A stretch of 64,000 nucleotides of DNA from NCBI RefSeq assembly GCF_001575205.1, contig NZ_LSRE01000050.1:372001-436000 (forward strand), in the 5' to 3' direction. Shown here piece after piece: positions 58,001-64,000 of this stretch (positions are counted from its first letter, which is position 1; each line of letters begins with the position of its first letter). Origin of the DNA: Tsukamurella pseudospumae. GTDB taxonomy: Bacteria; Actinomycetota; Actinomycetes; Mycobacteriales; Mycobacteriaceae. A program made the translations under genes and the position numbers. The notes under the pieces were generated by a model that had not been told where the DNA came from, did not search any database, and saw only the letters and a list, made by a program, of their open reading frames with translations.

Positions 58001-58063
58001 ATGCCCGACGACAGTCGTAGTCGATCGCTCGGCACTCCCCGCATCACCGCGGGAACCCGCTGA
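58001..58063 (+). CDS. Short leader ORF after the M-box, possible Mg-sensing leader peptide
   Basis: The ATG at 58001 is 8 bp after GGAGG, the best ribosome site in the region. It encodes 20 residues beginning Met-Pro-Asp-Asp-Ser and rich in Arg and Ser. Two more in-frame ATGs lie just upstream (57986 and 57995). Acidic and proline residues right after the start codon resemble MgtL-type leader peptides, whose translation falters in low Mg2+. It sits between the riboswitch and a GC-rich hairpin, as expected for an attenuator. This is inference from sequence layout. Confidence 0.55.
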   Translation: MPDDSRSRSLGTPRITAGTR

Positions 58064-58130
58064 GCGCACCGTGATCCGGGCCGGAGGCATGCCTCCTCCG
58101 CCCCACTGACATCTCCCACACCCTGCTCCG

Positions 58131-58153
58131 CCGCGGCCCTCGGGCCCGCGGCG
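58131..58153 (+). terminator. GC-rich hairpin between leader ORF and mgtC
   Basis: A 7-bp perfect stem (GCCGCGG/CCGCGGC) is extended by a C/G-rich segment with one bulge. A second self-complementary GGAGGCATGCCTCC lies at 58084-58097. No T-run. It may act as the expression platform, or as a Rho-linked pause. Confidence 0.45.
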
Positions 58154-58184
58154 CGGTAGCGCGTGCCCGGACGAGGGGAACACC

Positions 58185-58910
58185 ATGCACGCCTCCACCA
58201 CGAACATCGCCCTGCTCGACATGCTGCTGCGCATCGCCGCCGGCGTCGGGTTCGGCACCCTGATCGGACTCGAACGCCAGTACCGCGCCCGGATGGCCGG
58301 CCTGCGCACCAATGCGCTCGTCTCGGTCGGCTCGGCGCTGTTCGTCGTGTTGTCCGCCTACGGATTCGGCGGCGGCGACCCCACCCGCGTCGCGGCGCAG
58401 ATCGTGTCCGGCATCGGCTTCCTCGGTGGCGGCGTGATCCTGCGCGACGGCCTCACCGTGCGCGGACTGAACACCGCCGCCACGCTGTGGTGCTCGGCCG
58501 CGGTCGGCGCGCTCGCCGGTTCGGGGATGTACGTGCCGGCCGCGATCGGCACCGCCGTCGTGATCGGCGTGAACACCGCGCTGCGATCGGTCGGGCACGC
58601 CGTCGACAAGGCGCCGGACACCGGCAAGGAGGCTCCCAGCCGGTACGAGTTCGTCGCCGTGACGCGCGACGAGAACGAGGCGCACGTCCGGGTCATGCTC
58701 GTACAGGCCTTGAGCCGCACCGTCTTCCATCTGCAGTCCATCAGCAGCACCAACGCGGAGAAGGGGCGGGTCGAGGTCCGCGCCACGCTCGCCGCCGACG
58801 GTCGCGACGACCGCGCGCTCGAATCCGCCATCAGCCAGCTCAGCATGGAGCCGTCGGTCACGGCGGTCCGCTGGGACGTTCTCTCCGACCACGAGGAGGT
58901 CGACCTGTGA
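58185..58910 (+). CDS. mgtC: MgtC/SapB-family membrane protein
   Basis: This 241-residue protein has about five transmembrane helices with the signature GVGFGTLIGLERQYR, then LRTNALVSVGSALFVV and GIGFLGGGVILRDGLTVRGLNTAATLWCSAAVG. A C-terminal ACT-like domain is present (about 150-241). MgtC is a virulence and low-Mg adaptation factor that restrains ATP synthase in several bacteria. Its gene is under an M-box here, and its stop overlaps the next start by 4 bp (GTGA). Confidence 0.92.
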   Translation: MHASTTNIALLDMLLRIAAGVGFGTLIGLERQYRARMAGLRTNALVSVGSALFVVLSAYGFGGGDPTRVAAQIVSGIGFLGGGVILRDGLTVRGLNTAATLWCSAAVGALAGSGMYVPAAIGTAVVIGVNTALRSVGHAVDKAPDTGKEAPSRYEFVAVTRDENEAHVRVMLVQALSRTVFHLQSISSTNAEKGRVEVRATLAADGRDDRALESAISQLSMEPSVTAVRWDVLSDHEEVDL

Positions 58911-60670
58911 CCACCACGCCCCTCGGCAGCGCACTGCTGCCCGCCCGCCGCCGCAACGTCGGCCGACGCCGATTCGGGTTCGCCGCCGACCTCCTCGTGA
59001 TCATCGGTGCTGCCGCGCTGATCTGGCTCATCATCCGCGTGGGCCAGGGCATGGGTGCGCCCTTCGACGCCGCCCACGCGGGCGCCCGGATCGACACCGA
59101 TCCCGCCGAACTGCCCTACTACGCAGCACGATCACTGCTGCGCATGTTCCTCGCACTCGGCGCCTCGCTCGTGTTCACCTTCGTCTACGCCACGCTGGCG
59201 GCGCGCTCGCGGCGCGCCCGAGCGGTCCTCCTGCCGATCCTCGACGTGCTGCAGTCGGTGCCGATCCTCGGCTTCCTGTCGATCACGGTCACGCTCTTCA
59301 TCGCCCTGTTCCCCGGCTCCACGCTCGGCCTCGAATGCGCCGCGATCTTCGCGATCTTCACCTCGCAGGCGTGGAACATGACCTTCGCCTTCTACCAGAG
59401 CCTCATCAGCCAACCCCGCGACCTCGGTGAGGCGGCGCAGAATCTGGGACTGTCTCGCTGGCAACGGTTCTGGCGTCTCGATGTGCCCAGCGGCATGATC
59501 CCGCTGGTCTGGAACGCGATGATGAGCTTCGGCGGTGGCTGGTTCTTCCTGACCGCCTCCGAGGCCGTCTCCGTCGCGGGCAACGAGTACGCCCTCCCCG
59601 GCATCGGGGCCTACGTCGCAACCGCCTCGTCCGACGGTGACCTCGGCCGCGTCGGGTGGGCGATCGCCGCGATGATCGTGGTGATCGTCGGCGTGAACCT
59701 CCTGTTCTGGAGCCCGCTCACCGCATGGGCCGAACGGTTCCGGCTCGAGGACTCGGCCACCGGTCGCGAGCCGAAGTCGCTGGTCCTCGGTGTCCTGCGC
59801 CGCTCGCACGTCGGCTCCGCGTTCCGTCGCCTGACGAACCCCGTCGTCACCGCCCTCGACGCGACCTTCGGCCTGCTCGGCCGGAGCGCGCCGGCCACCG
59901 TCGGGCATCCGGCTCGCAGGCGCCTGGGCAACTGGGTGTTCGCGCTCGTCGTCGCCGCGGTCGTGGCCTACGGGCTGTGGCGCGCCGTCGAACTGATCCT
60001 GCGCGACGCGGGCATCGGGGAGGTCGGCCACGTCCTGCCCCTCGGGCTCGCGACGATGGGGCGCGTCGCCGTGGTGATGGTCGTCGCCACCGTGATCTGG
60101 GTCCCGATCGGCGTGATCATCGGCCTGAACCCGGCGCTGAGCCGTGCCCTGCAGCCGATCATCCAGGTCTGCGCGAGCTTCCCGGCGAACTTCCTGTTCC
60201 CCGTGGTCACGGCGGTTTTCGTAGCCTGGCACATCCCGCTGAACATCGGCGGGATCGTGCTCATGGCGCTCGGCACGCAGTGGTACATCCTGTTCAACGT
60301 GATCGCGGCGGCCAGCGCGATCCCCGGCGACCTGCTCGAAGCCGCCGACGACATGCGGCTCCCCCGAACGATGAGGTGGCGCTACGTGCTCCTGCCCGGC
60401 GTCTTCGCCGGCTACGTGACGGGCGGCATCACCGCCGCGGGCGGCGCGTGGAACGCCTCGATCGTGGCCGAGATCGTGTCGTACAACGGCGACACGCAGC
60501 ACGCGTTCGGTCTCGGCGACTACATCGCCCGCGCCACGGCGGCCACCGGCGCGGAGCACGTCTCGCACCTGCTGCTCGGCATCGTCGTGATGTGCCTGTT
60601 CGTCGTCGGCACCAACGCGGCGCTCTGGCGCCGCCTCTACCGCGTCGCCGAACGCCGCTACTCCCTCTAG
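58907..60670 (+). CDS. ABC transporter permease, two fused permease domains, no binding protein
   Basis: The GTG start overlaps the mgtC stop. 587 residues contain two permease modules (about 50-285 and 340-580). Each has an EAA motif: EAAQNLGLSRWQRFW in the first and EAADDMRLPRTMRWR in the second. This fused type is normally annotated as nitrate/sulfonate/taurine-like. No substrate-binding protein gene is in the operon. Translational coupling to mgtC and the M-box suggest that it moves Mg2+ or a related cation or compound needed in low Mg. Confidence 0.88.
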   Translation: MTTTPLGSALLPARRRNVGRRRFGFAADLLVIIGAAALIWLIIRVGQGMGAPFDAAHAGARIDTDPAELPYYAARSLLRMFLALGASLVFTFVYATLAARSRRARAVLLPILDVLQSVPILGFLSITVTLFIALFPGSTLGLECAAIFAIFTSQAWNMTFAFYQSLISQPRDLGEAAQNLGLSRWQRFWRLDVPSGMIPLVWNAMMSFGGGWFFLTASEAVSVAGNEYALPGIGAYVATASSDGDLGRVGWAIAAMIVVIVGVNLLFWSPLTAWAERFRLEDSATGREPKSLVLGVLRRSHVGSAFRRLTNPVVTALDATFGLLGRSAPATVGHPARRRLGNWVFALVVAAVVAYGLWRAVELILRDAGIGEVGHVLPLGLATMGRVAVVMVVATVIWVPIGVIIGLNPALSRALQPIIQVCASFPANFLFPVVTAVFVAWHIPLNIGGIVLMALGTQWYILFNVIAAASAIPGDLLEAADDMRLPRTMRWRYVLLPGVFAGYVTGGITAAGGAWNASIVAEIVSYNGDTQHAFGLGDYIARATAATGAEHVSHLLLGIVVMCLFVVGTNAALWRRLYRVAERRYSL

Positions 60671-60697
60671 CCACCCTGTATTACTAGGAGCTCTCCC

Positions 60698-62008
60698 ATG
60701 ACCGTCACCACCGCCACCCCGCTGATCCGTCTCGCAGGCCTCACCAAGAGCTTCGAGGGCGCCCGCGGCGACACCCTGACCGTCCTCGACGACATCGACC
60801 TCACCATCGAGCCGGGCGAGATCGTCGCCCTCCTCGGCCGGTCGGGTTCCGGCAAGTCGACCCTCCTCCGGATCATCGCCGGGCTCATTCCCGCCACGTC
60901 CGGCACCGTCGAGGCCGACGGTGCCGCACTCGCCGGCCCCAACCCCGGCACGTCCATGGTCTTCCAGTCCTTCGCCCTGATGCCCTGGCTGACGGTCCAG
61001 GACAACGTCGAGCTCGGGCTCGCCGCCCGCAACGTGCCCCGCGAGGAGCGCCGCGCCCGCGCGCTCGCCGCCATCGACACCATCGGCCTCGACGGGTTCG
61101 AGTCGGCGTACCCGCGGGAGCTGTCCGGCGGCATGCGCCAGCGCGTCGGCTTCGCCCGCGCCCTGGTCCTCGAGCCCGACCTGCTGCTGATGGACGAGCC
61201 CTTCTCCGCCCTCGACGTGCTGACCGCCGAGAACCTGCGCGGCGAGCTCGTCGAACTGTGGGCGCAGGACGACTTCCCCACTCGGAGCGTGTGCATCGTC
61301 ACCCACAACATCGAGGAGGCGGTGCTGCTCGCCGACCGCGTCGTCGTGCTCGGGTCCAAGCCCGGCCGGATCGTCCACGAGTCCCGGATCGACCTGCCGC
61401 GCCCTCGCACGCGCACCGCACCCGAGTTCGAGGCGATCGTCGACGAGCTGTACGGCGCCCTCACCGGACGCAGCGTCGAGATCGAGCACGCACCCGACCC
61501 CGGCGAGGCGACCCCCGCCAGCCGGCCCCTGCCCGACGCCACCGTCGGTGGGCTCGCGGGCCTCGTCGAGCTCGTGCACGCGCACGAGGACCACGCCGAC
61601 CTGCCCGACCTCGCCGCGGACCTCAATTTCGAGCTCGACGACATCATGCCGCTCGTCGACGCCGCGGCGATGCTGGGCTTCGTCGAGGTCACCGGCAACG
61701 ACATCAGCATCACCGAGGAGGGACGCGTCTTCGTCACGGTGCCGCTGACCGAGGCCAAGGAGGTGTTCGCGCGCCAGGCCGCCGGGCGGGCGCCGCTGGT
61801 CCGGACGATCCTGCGCACCCTGCGCTCCTCGAACGACGGTGCCGTCCGGCTCGGCCTGTTCGTCGACCTCCTGCGGCGCGGATTCGGCCCCGAGGACGCC
61901 GACCGGCAGATGCGGCTGGCGATCGACTGGGGGCGGTACGCGGAGCTCTACGACTACGACGCGGACGCCGATCGGATCCGGCTCGATCCGGCTGCAGCAC
62001 TGTCGTGA
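60698..62008 (+). CDS. ABC transporter ATP-binding protein with C-terminal AAATP_C domain
   Basis: This 436-residue protein has Walker A GRSGSGKST, Q-loop VFQSFALMPW, signature LSGGMRQR, Walker B LLLMDEPF and H-loop THNIEEA in residues 1-260. The C-terminal part (about 270-430) is the winged-helix-like AAATP_C domain, known from nitrate/taurine-type ABC systems and possibly regulatory. A TAGGAG ribosome site precedes it. It pairs with the fused permease. It may sense a ligand through the C-terminal domain. Confidence 0.9.
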   Translation: MTVTTATPLIRLAGLTKSFEGARGDTLTVLDDIDLTIEPGEIVALLGRSGSGKSTLLRIIAGLIPATSGTVEADGAALAGPNPGTSMVFQSFALMPWLTVQDNVELGLAARNVPREERRARALAAIDTIGLDGFESAYPRELSGGMRQRVGFARALVLEPDLLLMDEPFSALDVLTAENLRGELVELWAQDDFPTRSVCIVTHNIEEAVLLADRVVVLGSKPGRIVHESRIDLPRPRTRTAPEFEAIVDELYGALTGRSVEIEHAPDPGEATPASRPLPDATVGGLAGLVELVHAHEDHADLPDLAADLNFELDDIMPLVDAAAMLGFVEVTGNDISITEEGRVFVTVPLTEAKEVFARQAAGRAPLVRTILRTLRSSNDGAVRLGLFVDLLRRGFGPEDADRQMRLAIDWGRYAELYDYDADADRIRLDPAAALS

Positions 62009-62112
62009 TCCGGCGCTTTGTTATCGCATTGTGACCAAGCACACATTCGCCACGAGGGCACCCCTAGAGGTTGTCTCGCCGCAATCATTTCGTTATCGTC
62101 GACGGGACGCGG

Positions 62113-62132
62113 GTCACAGAGCGGTCACGACG
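62113..62132 (+). promoter_or_regulatory. MtrA-like direct repeat upstream of M23 peptidase
   Basis: Two nine-base units (GTCACAGAG and GTCACGACG) are spaced 11 bp start to start, like the GTCACAgcg repeats reported for MtrA in mycobacteria. A Crp-like TGTGACCAAGCACACA (one mismatch to TGTGA-N6-TCACA) is at 62030-62045. The cell-wall peptidase downstream fits MtrA control. Not proven. Confidence 0.4.
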
Positions 62133-62193
62133 AGGACATCGTCGGATCACCGAGTGGCCCGAAGTGCGGTTTTACGGTTGGAGTAGGCGAGAT

Positions 62194-63201
62194 ATGACAC
62201 GGAGTCGCGAGGACCACGTGAGCTTCAAGGGCTCCACGCAGGTACTGGACGATGAGTCGATCACCGCGATCATTCCGTTGGACGAGCTCGAGGCCCGCCT
62301 CGAAGCCGCCTACGCCGAGACCTGGACCGACGCGTCCGACGGTGAATCGGCGCTGCTCTACCGCCCGTCCCGCTCGGAGGTCACGCAGGACCTCATGATC
62401 CCCGAGGTGCTGTTCACCGGCACCCCGCGGTTCGACGGCCCGGCCCTGGACGAGGACGAGGACACCGCACTCCTCGCCGAGCCCGAGCTCGCGCCCGAGC
62501 CCCTCGCCGACCCCGTCCGCCGGGGTGGCAAGCACCGCGTTCCCGCTCCCCCGCACGCCCTCAAGGGCCGCGCCGCACTGCTGGCCCTGGCCGCCGGCGC
62601 GACCGTCGCCGGTGCCGCCGTCTCGACCGCGCCCGACGAGGGCCCGTCGACCTCGCAGCAGCCCATCGCACCGGCGCCCGGCCCCGAGGCCAACGCCGGC
62701 CGCCAGGCGCCGCTGCCGCCCGCGCAGGACATGGACCAGTTCACCGCCGGTCTCGCGGGTGGCAAGGCCCGCAAGGACGCCGACGACAAGCGCATCATCG
62801 ACTCGATGCGCCCGAAGGTGATCGCACCGATCAACGGCGCGACCCTGACCTCGAACTTCGGCACCCGATGGGGCGCCATGCACGGCGGGCTCGACCTGGC
62901 CGCGCCGCTCGGCACCCCGCTGTTCGCGGCCGCCGACGGCGTCGTCACCGACGCCGGCCCCGCGTCCGGCTTCGGCATCTGGATCAAGATCCGGCTCTCG
63001 GACGGCACCGTCCTGGTCTACGGCCACATGTACAACGTGAACGTGCACGCCGGCCAGACCGTCAAGGCCGGCGACCTGATCAGCTGGGTCGGCAGCAACG
63101 GCTACTCCACCGGCCCGCACCTGCATTTCGAGGTGCACAGCCCCGCCGGCGCGAAGATGGACCCGCAGGCCTGGCTGGCCGAGCGCGGCGTCAACGTCTA
63201 G
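62194..63201 (+). CDS. M23-family cell-wall peptidase (Rv0950c type)
   Basis: The ATG at 62194 gives 335 residues. An acidic cytoplasmic N-terminus (about 1-110) precedes a hydrophobic segment (about 128-150). A linker and the LytM/M23 domain (about 205-330) follow. The zinc ligands are in MHGGLDLAAP (His, Asp) and HLHFEV (His). Substrate is peptidoglycan cross-bridges, or it may be an activator of other hydrolases. It sits between sucCD and pcrA in mycobacteria; here the sucCD partner has moved 17 kb away. Confidence 0.88.
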   Translation: MTRSREDHVSFKGSTQVLDDESITAIIPLDELEARLEAAYAETWTDASDGESALLYRPSRSEVTQDLMIPEVLFTGTPRFDGPALDEDEDTALLAEPELAPEPLADPVRRGGKHRVPAPPHALKGRAALLALAAGATVAGAAVSTAPDEGPSTSQQPIAPAPGPEANAGRQAPLPPAQDMDQFTAGLAGGKARKDADDKRIIDSMRPKVIAPINGATLTSNFGTRWGAMHGGLDLAAPLGTPLFAAADGVVTDAGPASGFGIWIKIRLSDGTVLVYGHMYNVNVHAGQTVKAGDLISWVGSNGYSTGPHLHFEVHSPAGAKMDPQAWLAERGVNV

Positions 63202-63218
63202 AACTCCAGCACACGCAG

Positions 63219-63248
63219 AAGGCGCCCCGGATCACTCCGAGGCGCCTT
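63219..63248. terminator. Bidirectional terminator between M23 gene and pcrA
   Basis: A 13-bp stem with one mismatch and a TCAC loop is followed on the plus strand by a short T-run. It is 18 bp after the M23 stop and 49 bp from the pcrA stop. Confidence 0.8.
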
Positions 63249-63296
63249 TCGCGTTGCGTGGCGCCGTAGGGGCGGCGGCGGCCCACTACCGCGCCG

Positions 63297-64000
63297 TCAG
63301 AGCTTCTCCATCGGCAGGCCGAAGTGCGACATCAGCGTCATCGTGCCCGCCGAGCCGAAGTCGAAGGTCGTCTGCTCCATCGTGCTGCCCTGAGCCGTGA
63401 TCCGGGTGACGGTGCCCATGCCGAACGAGTCGTGCAGCACCCTGTCGCCCACCGTGAGCTTGAGCTTGTTCGAACGCCGCGCCGGCTTGGGCTCCCGCTT
63501 GGACTTCCAGGCACCGTCGGCGCCCTGGGCCCCGCCTCGACCGCCGTACGTGCCCCCGCCCCAGGATTGACGGTCCTGCCCGAACACGCCCCGCGCACCG
63601 CCGAAGCGGTTGCCGCCCTTGGGTTCCGTGCGGCGCCAGTCGATGAGGTGCTGCGGGATCTCGGCGAGGAACCGCGACTCGGGGTTCTGCATGGGATCAC
63701 CCCAGGTGGAACGGATCATGGCGCGGCTGACGTAGAGACGTTCGCGGGCGCGGGTGATACCCACGTACGCGAGACGACGCTCCTCGGCGAGCTCCGCCTC
63801 GTCGCCCAGGGCGCGCATGTGCGGGAACTGGCCGTCCTCCCAGCCGGTCACGAAGACGACGGGGAACTCGAGTCCCTTGGCGGTGTGCAACGTCATCATC
63901 GTGACCACGCCCGCCTCGTTGTCCGGAACCTGGTCGGCGTCGGCGACCAGCGAGACCCGCTCGAGGAACGCGGCCAGCGAGCCGGGCTCGGGTGCACCCT
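63297..64000 (-). CDS. pcrA: UvrD/PcrA-type DNA helicase, C-terminal part
   Basis: Only the C-terminal ~234 codons are in the window. Helicase motifs V and VI are present: MMTLHTAKGLEFPVVFVTGWEDGQFPH (V, cited by its ends) and EERRLAYVGITRARERLYV (VI). The C-terminal tail is long and basic with a Gly-rich linker and a final Tudor-like fold (KLTVGDRVLHDSFGMGTVTRI). Superfamily 1 helicases of this type unwind DNA in nucleotide excision repair and in replication conflicts. Corresponds to UvrD1/PcrA (Rv0949), next to the M23 gene as in mycobacteria. Confidence 0.94.
   Translation of the reverse strand, partial: GAPEPGSLAAFLERVSLVADADQVPDNEAGVVTMMTLHTAKGLEFPVVFVTGWEDGQFPHMRALGDEAELAEERRLAYVGITRARERLYVSRAMIRSTWGDPMQNPESRFLAEIPQHLIDWRRTEPKGGNRFGGARGVFGQDRQSWGGGTYGGRGGAQGADGAWKSKREPKPARRSNKLKLTVGDRVLHDSFGMGTVTRITAQGSTMEQTTFDFGSAGTMTLMSHFGLPMEKL

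Noticed and set aside
62009-62193. Possible c-di-AMP (ydaO) riboswitch upstream of the M23 peptidase
   Set aside because: The conserved ydaO sequence blocks could not be found, though such leaders occur before cell-wall hydrolases in relatives; only the MtrA-like repeat remains.

Overview
The window is high-GC actinobacterial DNA from a mycolic-acid-containing bacterium of the Mycobacteriales. Five MspA-family outer-membrane porins, an MprAB-PepD stress module, a PerM homologue, a UvrD1-type helicase and a C-minus ribosomal protein set support this. Gene order matches parts of the Mycobacterium tuberculosis Rv0949-Rv0991c interval: pcrA/uvrD1, M23 peptidase, sucC, sucD, the Rv0954 and perM homologues, purN, purH, Rv0958/Rv0959, mprA, mprB, pepD, moaB2, mscL and the Rv0991c chaperone. 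The porin set and overall style suggest Tsukamurella or a close relative. The genus is an inference from gene content.

Layout. 0-6.5 kb: a partial TetR regulator, an FmdB/Ruc chaperone, a thioesterase, a SAF-domain protein, a small CdiA-C-like toxin with a possible immunity partner, a PrsW protease, mscL and two hypotheticals. 6.6-8.3 kb: an HNH (13E12-type) protein. 8.3-14 kb: a porin island of five MspA-family genes, including a duplicated two-gene unit, plus an Ala-rich secreted repeat protein and an IdeR-like iron box. 14.4-18.8 kb: mprA-mprB-pepD-moaB2 and a small ORF. 18.9-21 kb: tandem membrane GGDEF proteins. 21-24.5 kb: a TRIC-like channel and a low-zinc island (zinc-free L32, L31, L28, L33, S14 and S18 plus the Rv0106-type COG0523 protein) with a candidate Zur operator. 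24.6-34.9 kb: an inverted-repeat-bounded 20-bp repeat element, an AEC transporter, a histone-H1-like protein, a MoxR/VWA pair and small regulators. 35-44.5 kb: purH-purN, perM, a prion-like DUF5336 protein, a LysR/MFS pair and sucCD. 44.7-47.2 kb: secreted proteins, including a GH10 xylanase lipoprotein. 47.2-57.7 kb: a leucine/isovalerate (and probably itaconate) catabolic operon with its TetR regulator. 57.8-62 kb: an M-box magnesium riboswitch, a short leader ORF, mgtC and an ABC transporter with no binding protein. 62.2-64 kb: an M23 peptidase and the end of pcrA/uvrD1.

The most exciting unit is the Mg-regulated transcription unit at 57.8-62.0 kb. An M-box aptamer is followed by a well-positioned short ORF whose peptide starts Met-Pro-Asp-Asp. 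That in turn precedes mgtC and a fused-permease/ATPase ABC system of the nitrate/taurine type, all translationally linked or closely spaced. This predicts a magnesium-starvation transporter different from MgtA, MgtE and CorA. Other strong signals are the porin pair duplication with iron-box control and the self-contained toxin/partner pair.
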